DNA of 40,304 nt, taken from NCBI GenBank assembly GCA_024279275.1, contig JAJRRS010000121.1, positions 1 through 40,304 on the forward strand. Reading direction: 5' to 3'. Below the pieces are notes generated by a model that worked only from the letters and a program-made list of their open reading frames with translations, ran no database searches and was not told where the DNA came from. Made by a program: the position numbers and the translations under genes. Positions 24,225 through 32,411 of this stretch are shown piece by piece; the stretch's first letter is position 1; each line of letters opens with the position of its first letter. This DNA is from Planctomycetota bacterium. GTDB lineage: Bacteria; Planctomycetota; Phycisphaerae; Phycisphaerales; Phycisphaeraceae.

Positions 24225-24797
24225 ATGTCTATCTTTCTTCGTAACGCATTCATCGCCGCTGTGCTTTGTCTGCTCACGTCCACCGCAGCCCCCGCTGACA
24301 TCATCACCGCCGAGTCCACGAGTGGCTTCGAGGGTTGTTCCGGCGACATCAACTGCGACGGGTTCATCGGCATCGACGATCTGAACGCGGTGCTGAGTAA
24401 ATGGAGTCAGAACGTGCCGCCGGGCGATCCTGTAGACCCCAGCGGCGACGGTTTCGTCGGCATCGATGACCTGAACCAGGTCCTGGGCAACTGGAACGCA
24501 GGTACACTGCCCTCACCACTGCCGGGCGATCTTCCTTGTACTGGGATCGGCTGTGGCTTCATCGGGATCAACGAACTAAATATTGTCTTGGCTGCCTGGA
24601 ACCAGACCTCGCCACCCGCCAACCCCTTGGCCGACCGATCCGGCGACGGCTTCGTCGGGATCGATGACTTGAACTGGGTGTTATCTCGATGGAACGCCGG
24701 CACACCACCCACCGCCAACACCGTCCCCGAACCCACGACGCTTGCGTTGCTAGGCACGCTTGGCCTGCTGTCACTCCGGCGGGGGATCAGGCAGTAA
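24225..24797 (+). CDS. secreted dockerin-repeat protein with PEP-CTERM anchor
   Basis: A 190-residue exported protein made of almost nothing but calcium-type repeats. Residues 1-24 are a signal peptide (cleavage after APA). Four dockerin type I-like units follow: 41-61 (GDINCDGFIGIDDLN), 71-91 (DPSGDGFVGIDDLN), 105-126 (degenerate, aspartates lost: TGIGCGFIGINELN) and 137-157 (DRSGDGFVGIDDLN). The end has VPEPTTLALLGTLGLLSLRR, a PEP-CTERM sorting signal: the VPEP motif at 167-170, a hydrophobic helix and terminal arginines. It would be surface-sorted by exosortase. There is no catalytic or binding module, so it may be a bare adaptor. A GGGGG run precedes the ATG. It stands alone. Confidence 0.9.
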   Translation: MSIFLRNAFIAAVLCLLTSTAAPADIITAESTSGFEGCSGDINCDGFIGIDDLNAVLSKWSQNVPPGDPVDPSGDGFVGIDDLNQVLGNWNAGTLPSPLPGDLPCTGIGCGFIGINELNIVLAAWNQTSPPANPLADRSGDGFVGIDDLNWVLSRWNAGTPPTANTVPEPTTLALLGTLGLLSLRRGIRQ

Positions 24798-24803
24798 GCC
24801 ATG

Positions 24804-24950
24804 GCCCACAGATTTTCACAGATTAGCACAGATTAAGAATGGCGATATGGACGGGGATTGTGGTGGAACGATAAGTTTGCAAACCGTGTGAACCGTCCTA
24901 TCCCAAATGCTCTTGTTTTAATCTGTGTCAATCTGTGAAAATCTGTGGGC
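24804..24950. repeat. CCCACAGATTTTCACAGATT inverted repeat between converging genes
   Basis: Arms of 33 bp (24804-24836 and 24918-24950) match with only two mismatches in inverted orientation around an 81-bp unique core. Each arm consists of CACAGATT units. It separates the dockerin gene from rny, whose 3' ends face each other. Confidence 0.85.
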
Positions 24951-24975
24951 CAATTCCGGGACCGATTCGGCAGTC

Positions 24976-26604
24976 TTACTTCGCGTACTCGATCGTCCGC
25001 ATCTCCCTTAGCACCGTCACGCGGATCTCCCCGGGGAACGTCATCTCGTCGCTGATGCGTTTGGCGATGTCGCGTGCGATGTAGCTGCAGTTGGTGTCGT
25101 CCACATTGTCCGGATCAACGATCACACGGACCTCGCGCCCAGCCTGGATGGCGTAGGCCTCCTTGACGCCCTTCATGTCCGTGGCGATCGCTTCGAGTTG
25201 CTCGAGTCGTTTCACATAACGATCAAGTGTCTCTCGCCGAGCGCCGGGTCGTGCGCCGCTGATCGCGTCGGCAGCCATGACGATCGGGGTGTACGGCGTG
25301 GTTGAGGGGATATCGTTGTGGTGCCCGCCGATCGCGTTGAGGACCGCCTCTTTCTCGCCGAACTTCTTGGCGAAGTCCATGCCGATCTGCGGGTGTCCGC
25401 CTTCTGCTTCGTGATCCAGTGCCTTGCCGATGTCGTGCAGGAATCCGCAGCGTCTGGCAAGTTCGCCGTCGAGTCCCAACTCCTCAGCGATGACCTGGCA
25501 GAGGTACGCCGTCTCCATCGAGTGCCGCAGGATGTTCTGCCCATAGCTGGTTCGGTAGTACAGCCGGCCCATCGTCTCGGAGAGTTTGGGGTGCAGGCCC
25601 TGGATGTTGGCTTCGATGCAGGCGTCTTTGCCGAACTTGATGATCCGTTGTCCGATATCTTTGCGGACCTGTGCTGTGATCTCTTCGATCCGGGTGGGGT
25701 GGATACGCCCGTCCTCCAGCAGCTTGTGCATCGTCTCCGCCGCAATAGCGCGCCGGACCGGATCGAAGCAGGAAACAACAATCACGCCGGGCGTGTCGTC
25801 AACAATCACATCCACCCCGGTCGCCTTCTCAAACGCGCGGATGTTCCGCCCTTCACGCCCGATCACTCGGCCCTTCATGTCGTCCGACGGGATCGGTACC
25901 GCGTTGACGGTTGAGTCGGCGGTGTGTTCCGACGCATAGCGCTGGATCGCCTGCAGCGTGATCTTCAGCGCATTATCCTTGGCTTCTTCCTCAGCCCGTT
26001 CGGTGATCTGTTTAATGAGTTGCCCCGCCTCGTGCTGACACTCGCGCTCCACCGCCTTGAGCGATTCACGCTTGGCTTCATCCTCAGACAGATTCGCGAT
26101 CCGCAGCAGCGTCTGCTTCTGCTCCCGGCGGGACGCCTCGATCAATTCCTTACGCTCGACAGTCAGGGCATCCAACTCGTCCTTCTTGCCCGCCAACTGC
26201 GCTTCACGCTTCTTGACCCCCGCGTCCATGTCGTCGAGGTATTTTTCCTTAGTTCCCAGCGTGTCCAGCTTGCGATCCAGGTTGTCCTCACGCTTGGTCA
26301 GTCGGCGTTCGTTTTCCTTCACTTCCGCCCGTTGCTCGTTTAGTTCTTTCTCGAATTTATCGCGCCGCTTGGCCAGCTCATTAAGCCCGTCCAGCTCGGC
26401 CTGTTTCTTGAGGGTCTGCGCCTCACTCTTGGCCTTGTCCAGAAGGTCTTCCGCCTGGCGTCGGCTCTGTGAGACGATCTGTACGCCGACGAATTTACGC
26501 AGCACGATCGTGCCGATCACGCCCAGGACAACCCCGCCCAGGCCGAATAAAAGCCAGCCGGTGCCATTGCCTTGGCCTTGTGCAAGCAGGTAGATAATAT
26601 TCAC
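24976..26604 (-). CDS. rny: ribonuclease Y
   Basis: A membrane-anchored endoribonuclease that starts mRNA decay. The 542-residue protein has one N-terminal membrane helix (about 17-36), a long charged coiled coil (about 45-200), a KH domain ([21 protein letters not shown] near 240-260) and an HD domain with [14 protein letters not shown] near residue 390 as metal-binding motif, followed by the C-terminal RNase Y part. The start is GTG at 26604, with AAAGGG upstream, directly before the short periplasmic end. RNase Y together with PNPase in the same window suggests RNA decay without an RNase E-based degradosome, though RNase E genes elsewhere cannot be excluded. Confidence 0.96.
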   Translation of the reverse strand: MNIIYLLAQGQGNGTGWLLFGLGGVVLGVIGTIVLRKFVGVQIVSQSRRQAEDLLDKAKSEAQTLKKQAELDGLNELAKRRDKFEKELNEQRAEVKENERRLTKREDNLDRKLDTLGTKEKYLDDMDAGVKKREAQLAGKKDELDALTVERKELIEASRREQKQTLLRIANLSEDEAKRESLKAVERECQHEAGQLIKQITERAEEEAKDNALKITLQAIQRYASEHTADSTVNAVPIPSDDMKGRVIGREGRNIRAFEKATGVDVIVDDTPGVIVVSCFDPVRRAIAAETMHKLLEDGRIHPTRIEEITAQVRKDIGQRIIKFGKDACIEANIQGLHPKLSETMGRLYYRTSYGQNILRHSMETAYLCQVIAEELGLDGELARRCGFLHDIGKALDHEAEGGHPQIGMDFAKKFGEKEAVLNAIGGHHNDIPSTTPYTPIVMAADAISGARPGARRETLDRYVKRLEQLEAIATDMKGVKEAYAIQAGREVRVIVDPDNVDDTNCSYIARDIAKRISDEMTFPGEIRVTVLREMRTIEYAK

Positions 26605-27198
26605 GGATCAAGCCCTTTATACCGGCGGTGTGTGCTTATCTACACACCAAGCCGGGTGGTTAGGGCACAACCACGAGGCAGTCCGCAGACGCTTGCTCAG
26701 CGCCGCGGGCATCAACTCGTCATGGCGACCGATCGGCTTCAAGTGGCCGTCAACTCGGATCACAGGTCAGAGAGCCTAACCCGTTGCAGCAGGGGGGAGC
26801 GGCGGGTGTCCCCGCCCATGTCGTTTAAGGCGGGCTTGATTGGCCGAGACGCTGTCACGTCCCCGCCCACTTAATCCCCGTTCCCCGGCCCCGCCCCGGA
26901 GGCGCTGCGGTGCAATGATCCGAACTTCTAAGGCGTCAAGGTGAAGCATCATTAATCTATCCGCCTGTCTTCACAAGCGGCCGTCGGGCATGCTTTCGCA
27001 AACCCATGCGGATGATCGGTCACCGATGCGGGCTGAAACATACTGCCCGGATCGTGCCGGTTAAACGCCGCTTTATACGGCGGTCACACGGAAATAACAG
27101 ACGGCTACGCCGCCTCTTTTAAGCAGACCAAAACCAAAAGGCTTCGACCGGCTCAAAGTCATGTATACAGTGATCTTATCCCCGCACCGTGAACCCCG
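26605..27198. other. 594-bp intergenic region with stem-loops, possible ncRNA or leader
   Basis: No protein gene is supported. Direct repeats GTCCCCGCCCA occur twice, at about 26809-26819 and 26860-26870. Hairpins include GGCGGG-TGTC-CCCGCC near 26802-26817 and CGCCG-CTTTATA-CGGCG near 27066-27082. GC-rich structure and lack of frames fit a structured leader of rny or a small RNA on the minus strand, but I found no 6S, RNase P or riboswitch consensus. Confidence 0.4.
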
Positions 27199-27927
27199 TC
27201 AAGTTTCCACAGCCGATGCACTTTCTTCAGCGTCGATCTCACTCGGCACCGCTTCACCGTGGAAATTAGCGTACTTTGTCTGCCTAACCCCTATCCACAC
27301 AAGCAGTTCGAACCACAGCATCGCAACCGTCCCCACCAGCACCAATAGCTCAATAGACTGCCAGGTGCCCCAGACGCCCAGCAATTGGCGCATCCACCGG
27401 TCGATATCACCCGCCACGTACCGATCCACCGCGATCCCCATCACGATCACAGCCGGTATCCAACCGATCGAAGCATAACACACCAAACGCTCAGCCAGCC
27501 CAAAAGGCACACGCCACCCCCGCCGGCGGCTGAAAAAAACCACACCCAGCACCTCGACATAGCTCAATAAATACAGGCTCCCCATCACAACCCCGCCCGT
27601 GAATAGATCTGTTCCCAACGACCAGTCGCCCCTGGTAGATCCCCAGAGCAACCAAAACAGGCCAATCATCAAGATAATTTTTAACATGAACCACCGGGCC
27701 GGCCCGTTAGAACCGTCCACACGCATGGCCCGAAAATACGCTCCGGGCCGACGCACCAGCCCCAAATCCACCCGATCCCGATCCCCAAGCCCCAATCGCA
27801 ACCCCGGCGACGACTCAGCGATTCTCTTCCCACACTCCGGACAGTCCCCCTCGGCAAGCAACCCCTTGAGCGCATACCCGCAGTCTTCGCAGAGCGTGTC
27901 ATCGCTTGGGTAACGTATCGCATTCAC
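27199..27927 (-). CDS. zinc-ribbon multi-pass membrane protein
   Basis: A 242-residue protein. Residues 13-33 hold a zinc ribbon: CEDCGYALKGL and CPECGKRI. Then four or five hydrophobic segments (about 80-100, 110-132, 148-170, 190-212) make an integral membrane domain resembling Yip1-type proteins common in planctomycetes. Function is unknown. The start is GTG at 27927. A TATAAT box lies on the minus strand 6 bp upstream, and there is no Shine-Dalgarno, so the mRNA may be leaderless. The C-terminus is acidic. It is followed by the rny upstream region. Confidence 0.65.
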   Translation of the reverse strand: MNAIRYPSDDTLCEDCGYALKGLLAEGDCPECGKRIAESSPGLRLGLGDRDRVDLGLVRRPGAYFRAMRVDGSNGPARWFMLKIILMIGLFWLLWGSTRGDWSLGTDLFTGGVVMGSLYLLSYVEVLGVVFFSRRRGWRVPFGLAERLVCYASIGWIPAVIVMGIAVDRYVAGDIDRWMRQLLGVWGTWQSIELLVLVGTVAMLWFELLVWIGVRQTKYANFHGEAVPSEIDAEESASAVET

Positions 27928-28374
27928 GATCGAATTATAGCCGTCCCATCAGGCATATCCCGGCCCCACCTGATTTCATCACTCGACCCCACACCGACCG
28001 TTCCGATCAAGGTGTAGCCGCCGCAGCCACGCCGCGCACCCATGATGCTGTTAACCACCTCAACCGGTCGCGCAACGCAACGAACAACGTGATTAGGCAC
28101 CACAATTGAATCGCTACCCCGCCGTAGCGAGCATGGCGATCACAGCCGGCGATCCCGTCATCTATAAAGATGGCGGCTATCAACAACAGCGACGCTTGCG
28201 TCCACGGCAGACAAAAAGCCACCTCTAATCATTAGAGTTGCGCCCCAGAAAAGCCGCTTGCGGCTTCGCGAGGCCCGACGAATCCCCTGCGAATGTGAAT
28301 TTTTTAGAGGCGCCCTTATGTCTTTTTCGTGCCTTCTCGTGGCCATCGATCAAAGACCGACCGATCAGAGCCGG
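27928..28374. other. 447-bp intergenic region with palindrome and repeat remnants
   Basis: No gene is supported. It holds a TATAAT for the downstream zinc-ribbon gene (27934-27939), a degenerate TAGCCGCCGCAGCCACGC copy of the repeat seen at 31289 and 35340 (about 28015-28035), the perfect palindrome CTCTAATCATTAGAG (about 28223-28237), an AAGCCGCTTGCGGCTT hairpin near 28251-28266, and a remnant of the TCGTGGCC repeat near 28328-28345. Confidence 0.45.
27934..27939 (-). promoter_or_regulatory. -10 box TATAAT placed for a leaderless GTG start
   Basis: TATAAT on the minus strand ends 6 bp before the GTG of the zinc-ribbon membrane protein, so transcription would start at the start codon. No consensus -35 is seen 17 bp upstream. 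Confidence 0.4.
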
Positions 28375-29070
28375 TCAATTACCCGGCGAATCCTCCGGCG
28401 GGACGTGGTCATAAAATACCTGCGCCACCTCCAACCCCACTCGCTCCGCAAGATGGCGTGCAAGCATCGAGCTGGCATGTCGACGGTTCGGATCGATCGT
28501 CTGACGCTGCAATTCTATCGACAGCGTCAGCCCCGGCGGCGTGGTTTGTGGATCGATATATCCGCCAGCCTTGGGAAACAACCGCGTGCCTTGCACCGCA
28601 TCAATCACCTTCACCTCAACCGTCGCCACCGGGTGGTAGTAAGCACCCGCGATCTGCATCTTCACCGAACGCACACGGACATAAATAACCTGCTCCGCTT
28701 TGAGCCGTGCGCCGATCCGGTCGATCGGCGTGGTCAGATAACGATCGCCCAACTGCACCGCCAACGAAGACAGATGATCCTGTGACACGATCTGCGTCGG
28801 CTCAAGTGCCTGGTTCTGCGTCAGGTGAAACCCCACGTTGGCGCCGACCACCGCCGGGTAATTCGGATCCCCCAGCGCGTTCTGCGCATCATCCACGATC
28901 ACCAGCGTCGGCCGCGGTGCCAGCGTGTATCGTGCTTTAACCTTCGGCGGACCGGTCAAAACATGCGCCACAAACCCCGGCCCCGGGCAACCCGTCAGGA
29001 ACAACACCCCAATCAACAAAACGACCGACGTGACACATCGACCCCGTGTTACCCTGCAAGGCAGCTTCAC
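28375..29070 (-). CDS. lipoprotein of a DUF2752-linked operon (third gene)
   Basis: A 231-residue predicted lipoprotein; the signal peptide ends VLFLTGC with Cys28 lipidated. The mature part has alternating strand-like and helix-like segments (TLVIVDD..., HLSSLAVQLGDRYL, LKAEQVIYVRVRSV, VATVEVKVIDAVQGT), reminiscent of the TolB N-terminal/CsgG-like fold (inference only). Its start overlaps the stop of the preceding lipoprotein gene by 4 bp (ATGA), so it is translationally coupled. Function is unknown. The upstream lipoprotein shares the overall pattern, suggesting a pair that work together in the envelope. Confidence 0.75.
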   Translation of the reverse strand: MKLPCRVTRGRCVTSVVLLIGVLFLTGCPGPGFVAHVLTGPPKVKARYTLAPRPTLVIVDDAQNALGDPNYPAVVGANVGFHLTQNQALEPTQIVSQDHLSSLAVQLGDRYLTTPIDRIGARLKAEQVIYVRVRSVKMQIAGAYYHPVATVEVKVIDAVQGTRLFPKAGGYIDPQTTPPGLTLSIELQRQTIDPNRRHASSMLARHLAERVGLEVAQVFYDHVPPEDSPGN

Positions 29071-29699
29071 TTATCAACCTCGATCTGATGATCGTAAAAC
29101 AACCCACCACCCTTGCGAGCGAACAACAAAACCATACCCAACTGGATCGTCTCGTTGTCAGCATCAATAACACCAATGTCGCTCGCCTCGGGGAAGCGTA
29201 CCGTGACGGTGTTGTAGTAGGCAAAGTTGTCGGGGTCTTGCGCGTGCGCATCGATCACGCCGATGTTCGCGGTGATCAACCCCTGCCAGATGTGCGCATT
29301 GCCCGGCTCGTGGGTCTGGTACTCCACCAGATCAATCAGCACGATCTTGTCAACACCCATCTTCTTCGCCAACTCCCCGTAACGCATGTTCATCCAGTAA
29401 GGATTCGCTTCTTGAAACTTCGCGATCTGGTCGGGAATGGTCGTCGTGACACCCGGCACATGGCCGGCGATCCGAGAGGTAATCGTCCTGGTCAGGTGAA
29501 GCGGGGCGTCGGGGTAGCTGTGCAGCATGTGCCCGTCCGCAGCCACCATCACCGCGACCCGTTGGTTGGCAAGTCCATCGTACTCCCCAGCAACATCCAC
29601 CAGCACCTTCTCGCCGGGCATCGGCATGCAGCCCGTCAGGCTCAGCCCCAACGCCAACAACATCAACACGACTAAACCCCGGCTCCGATGATCGATCAT
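29067..29699 (-). CDS. lipoprotein of a DUF2752-linked operon (second gene)
   Basis: A 210-residue predicted lipoprotein with a signal peptide ending LSLTGC (Cys24 lipidated). The mature part contains NQRVAVMVAADGHM, HLTRTITSRIAGHVPGVTT, YGELAKKMGVDKIVLIDLVEY and a strand-rich C-terminus, again like a CsgG/TolB-N style domain (inference). ATG at 29699 overlaps the stop of the DUF2752 gene by 4 bp, and its own stop overlaps the next start by 4 bp, so three genes are coupled. An open frame extends upstream of the ATG inside the DUF2752 gene, but the signal peptide fixes the start. Confidence 0.78.
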   Translation of the reverse strand: MIDHRSRGLVVLMLLALGLSLTGCMPMPGEKVLVDVAGEYDGLANQRVAVMVAADGHMLHSYPDAPLHLTRTITSRIAGHVPGVTTTIPDQIAKFQEANPYWMNMRYGELAKKMGVDKIVLIDLVEYQTHEPGNAHIWQGLITANIGVIDAHAQDPDNFAYYNTVTVRFPEASDIGVIDADNETIQLGMVLLFARKGGGLFYDHQIEVDK

Positions 29700-30190
29700 G
29701 TGCTTACTCCAAACAACCCGGTGATGACAACGATTTTGTAAACCCACGCGACAAGCACCACCGCCATGCCGATCACGATCATCCGGGGCCGCCAGATAAG
29801 TACGCCGATCGGCAACAGGCTCATGCCCGTCACCAGCGCATATCCCGACACCACCGCCGCCATCGCCGTGAGCAGCGCGAAAACAGCCCCGGCAGGCTGA
29901 GTGATAAACGACGCAATCAAATCCCCGTGAGCCGCGTAGCTGAACGACGTGGTCATCCCGCAAGTCATGCACGGCACCCCCGCATTTTCTAGCAGCCCGC
30001 ACGCCGGCAGACCCATCGCCTGGTGCGTCCCGACTCCCTTCTCGTTGGGCGTAAGCCCAAACGCCACACCCAGAACCGCCATACTGACAATAAAAACCAC
30101 CGCCGCCGCAAATCGGGGGTTGCTCCGGGGGTTGGCAGTGGGCGAGGCCTGTGGCCCGGTCTGTGTTTCTATAGTCATGGACGATTCCAT
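29696..30190 (-). CDS. DUF2752 membrane protein
   Basis: A 164-residue protein with three or four membrane segments and the DUF2752 signature PCMTCGMTTSF, where Cys74 and Cys77 form CxxC. The function of DUF2752 is unknown; the CxxCG motif suggests thiol or metal chemistry at the membrane. The ATG at 30190 gives MESSMTIETQ; an ATG at 30178 is equally possible, and neither has a good ribosome-binding site. It is the first gene of a coupled operon with two lipoproteins and is divergent from the phosphatidyltransferase gene across 104 bp filled partly by G-rich repeats. Confidence 0.8.
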   Translation of the reverse strand: MESSMTIETQTGPQASPTANPRSNPRFAAAVVFIVSMAVLGVAFGLTPNEKGVGTHQAMGLPACGLLENAGVPCMTCGMTTSFSYAAHGDLIASFITQPAGAVFALLTAMAAVVSGYALVTGMSLLPIGVLIWRPRMIVIGMAVVLVAWVYKIVVITGLFGVST

Positions 30191-30294
30191 ACGGATAAGG
30201 ATACCCCAGCGTGGGGGCCGGGTAAAAAACCGGGGCGTTATCTGGGGCGTTTCCCGGGGCACTGCCGGGGGTAAAAACACGGTAAGATGTACTA

Positions 30295-31236
30295 ATGCCT
30301 CACCGATTAGTTGATCAGGATGACGAACACCCGTCCACGGATTCGGCCCCGGAATCAAGGCGGGGTCGATTGCCCAGCCGCGTCGCGCGCCGAGGGATCG
30401 CGGTCCTGCCCACCATGTTTACCCTGGCCAACCTCCTGTGCGGCTTCGGCGCGATCTTCTTCGCCTCACGCATGATGCCCGCTGTCGATTCACCGCTGCC
30501 GTTTGGCTGGTCCCCCCTGACCATGGCCGCCGTATTCATATTCCTGGGCCTCGCCATGGACGGCCTGGACGGCCGGGTCGCCGTACTCACCGACTCCGTC
30601 AGCGATCTTGGCGCCCAACTCGACTCCATGGCAGACATGGTCACCTTCGGCGTCGCTCCCGCCTTCATGGTTATCCAACTCATCGGCGTCCGCGCACCGT
30701 TCGTCTCCGAACTCCAACCCGACAGCCCCATCTTCTTCGAACGCTTCGCACTCGTCGTCGCATGTATCTACGTCGCCTGTGTCGCACTGCGACTCGCACG
30801 CTACAACATCGAAACATCCTCAGCTGCCGAGGGATCGCACAGCCTCTTCAAAGGCCTCCCCTCGCCCGGCGCAGCAGGCACCGTCGCCAGCCTCATCCTC
30901 CTGCACCAGAGCTTCCTGGTGCACTTAACTCAGGACCACTTCCTGATACGCGCCGCCGCAGTCGGCATGGTCTTCATCAGCCTCCTCACCGCACTGGCGA
31001 TGGTCAGCCGATTCCGCTACGTCCACCTCATGAACCGATACATCCGCGGACGCGCACCGTTCGGCACGATCGCCAAAGCAGTCATCGTCGGCCTGCTCCT
31101 GGTCGTCCGTCTTCAGGAAACACTCGCCGCAGGCTTTGTCATCTACGCTCTCTCCGCTCCAACCATCTGGGCCTACCGCCGAATCATCCGCGCCAAACAC
31201 ACACCTGTCACCAACCCCCCATCCCAAGCCGGGTGA
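30295..31236 (+). CDS. pssA: CDP-alcohol phosphatidyltransferase, PssA-like
   Basis: A 313-residue membrane enzyme of the CDP-alcohol phosphatidyltransferase family, most like CDP-diacylglycerol-serine O-phosphatidyltransferase, which makes phosphatidylserine for phosphatidylethanolamine. The signature appears as D89-x2-D92-G93-x2-A96-x9-G106-x3-D110-x3-D114, so all acidic ligands for the two metals are present. The arginine that normally follows the alanine (AR) is Val97 here. About seven hydrophobic segments follow a polar 30-residue N-terminus. The ATG at 30295 has GGTAAG about nine bases upstream. No psd gene is adjacent. Confidence 0.88.
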   Translation: MPHRLVDQDDEHPSTDSAPESRRGRLPSRVARRGIAVLPTMFTLANLLCGFGAIFFASRMMPAVDSPLPFGWSPLTMAAVFIFLGLAMDGLDGRVAVLTDSVSDLGAQLDSMADMVTFGVAPAFMVIQLIGVRAPFVSELQPDSPIFFERFALVVACIYVACVALRLARYNIETSSAAEGSHSLFKGLPSPGAAGTVASLILLHQSFLVHLTQDHFLIRAAAVGMVFISLLTALAMVSRFRYVHLMNRYIRGRAPFGTIAKAVIVGLLLVVRLQETLAAGFVIYALSAPTIWAYRRIIRAKHTPVTNPPSQAG

Positions 31237-31288
31237 AGCACAAATACAAGTAAAATAGACCGGTTGTGCCTTAACCGTAACGATCGAG

Positions 31289-31310
31289 GTTTAGCCGTCG
31301 CGGCCACGCG
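31289..31310. repeat. 22-bp TTTAGCCGTCGCGGCC repeat, copy 1
   Basis: Identical to 35340-35361 over 22 bp. The core forms the hairpin GTCGCG-GCCA-CGCGAC in this copy. A degenerate third copy lies near 28015-28035. Confidence 0.7.
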
Positions 31311-31410
31311 ACGTGATCGTTGGGTGAGTCACAAACACAAAAAAAACCCCGCCTCTTCCCTGCGATCAGAGTCCGCGTTGACCCACGACATTCGACATTG
31401 AAAATATAAT

Positions 31411-31480
31411 CCCCAGACCCCAGACCCCAGACCCCAGACCCCAGACCCCAGACCCCAGACCCCAGACCCCAGACCCCAGA
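31411..31480. repeat. (CCCCAGA)10 perfect tandem array
   Basis: Exactly ten head-to-tail copies of the 7-mer CCCCAGA. The minus strand reads (GGGGTCT)10, a strong G-quadruplex motif with three-base loops. The array begins within two bases of the HPr stop codon, so the HPr mRNA would carry it in its 3' end. Confidence 0.9.
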
Positions 31481-31482
31481 CC

Positions 31483-31755
31483 TCACTCCTCATCAAACTT
31501 ACTGGCAACCAGATTGACCAACGCGGCGATGGCCTGCTCCGCATCAGGCCCCTGGGCATCAATCTTCAACTCCGTGCCTTTCGGCGCAGCCAGCATCATC
31601 AACTGCATGATGCTCTTGCCGTCCGCCGTCTGGTCGTCCTTGCCCACCTTAATATCACTGGTAAACGAACTCGCCGTATCCACGAACGACATCGCCGGCC
31701 GGGCGTGCAGCCCAAGCTTGTTGATGATCGTCACGGTCGTTGATGCGGAGTCCAA
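31483..31755 (-). CDS. ptsH: HPr-family phosphocarrier protein
   Basis: A 90-residue HPr protein that carries phosphate between enzyme I and EIIA proteins. LGLHARPA gives the phosphorylated His17, and DGKSIMQLMML gives the Ser48 region that HPr kinase targets in regulatory systems. The start is TTG at 31755, supported by GGGAG five bases upstream and by family length. The order hpf-ptsN-HPr matches that of the nitrogen-PTS cluster in proteobacteria, where the HPr member is ptsO (NPr); the label ptsH is therefore provisional. No enzyme I gene is in the window. Confidence 0.92.
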   Translation of the reverse strand: MDSASTTVTIINKLGLHARPAMSFVDTASSFTSDIKVGKDDQTADGKSIMQLMMLAAPKGTELKIDAQGPDAEQAIAALVNLVASKFDEE

Positions 31756-31803
31756 AGCAGCTCCCGGCAGTGGGGGGGGTATCGTTTAACTGTTGCTATG
31801 TAA

Positions 31804-32277
31804 TCAGGCGAGCTGCTGCGTGTCAGCCTCGTTCAGCAGGTCCTTGATCTCTTCGGCGGTCGTCGCCTGGCGCAGGAATCGCCGGAAGTTATCCTTCTGC
31901 AGGTTCGAGAAGATATTCTCCATCGCCTGAAGATGATCGTCCGGCTTGTCGATCGGCGACAGCAACAGCACCACCGAGTAAACCGGCGCCTTATCAAGCG
32001 CGTTAAACTCAACCCCCTTCTGGCTTACACCGATCGCAGCGACCATCTTCTTGATCTTCTCGTGCTTGACGTGTGGCACAGCGACCCCCTTGCCGAACCC
32101 CGTCGAGCCGTGCTTCTCTCGCCCGATGATCTCTTTGATCAGCGTGTCACGCAGGTTCTTGGGAACCCCCTTCGCAGCAACCGCCGCATCCACCAGTTCA
32201 GCGATCACATCATCGCGTTCGGTAGCCTTAAGTTCGGGGATCAGCGCGTCGGCGAGTACAAAATCGAGCAGCTTCAT
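31804..32277 (-). CDS. ptsN: PTS EIIA domain protein, EIIA-Ntr-like
   Basis: A 157-residue PTS EIIA domain of the fructose/nitrogen type. The active histidine is His69 in GVAVPHVKHEKI, and REKHGSTGFGKG precedes it as in EIIANtr. Phosphorylated EIIANtr usually acts as a regulator rather than a sugar carrier. No membrane EIIB/EIIC partner is adjacent, which supports a regulatory role. It lies 48 bp before the HPr gene and 134 bp after hpf on the same strand. The upstream gap contains TCCGGGGCATA repeats, and the ATG lacks a Shine-Dalgarno. Confidence 0.92.
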   Translation of the reverse strand: MKLLDFVLADALIPELKATERDDVIAELVDAAVAAKGVPKNLRDTLIKEIIGREKHGSTGFGKGVAVPHVKHEKIKKMVAAIGVSQKGVEFNALDKAPVYSVVLLLSPIDKPDDHLQAMENIFSNLQKDNFRRFLRQATTAEEIKDLLNEADTQQLA

Positions 32278-32326
32278 CGGTGGGGCCTTTTTCTAGCGGG
32301 GTGCAATAGGGGGTCAGTTGAGGTCA

Positions 32327-32370
32327 ATCCGGAGGGTCCGGGGCATATCCGGGGCATATCCGGGGGCGGG
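32327..32370. repeat. TCCGGGGCATA tandem units
   Basis: Three to four units of TCCGGGGCATA lie between the hpf and ptsN genes, about 50 bp before the ptsN start. They belong to the same G-rich family as other arrays in the window. Confidence 0.65.
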
Positions 32371-32411
32371 ATGTCTGTTTATGATACGGGTCGTCGTGTT
32401 ACCATGCGGGT

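Larger units (their letters stand above)
31237..31482. other. convergent gap with hairpin repeat and G-quadruplex array
   Basis: Between pssA and the HPr gene lies a repeat at 31289-31310 with the hairpin GTCGCG-GCCA-CGCGAC, then an A-rich tract, then ten tandem CCCCAGA units (31411-31480) ending two bases from the HPr stop codon. Confidence 0.6.

Noticed and set aside
26605..27198. 6S RNA or RNase P RNA
   Set aside because: Neither the conserved 6S bubble layout nor the RNase P signature segments could be found on either strand by eye.
28258..28785. 175-codon plus-strand frame opposite the lipoprotein gene
   Set aside because: The minus strand shows a lipobox and operon overlap; the plus frame is Arg/His-rich shadow.
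31411..31480. CRISPR array
   Set aside because: Units are 7 bp, perfectly contiguous and without spacers; no cas gene is near. The same holds for 35491-35545.
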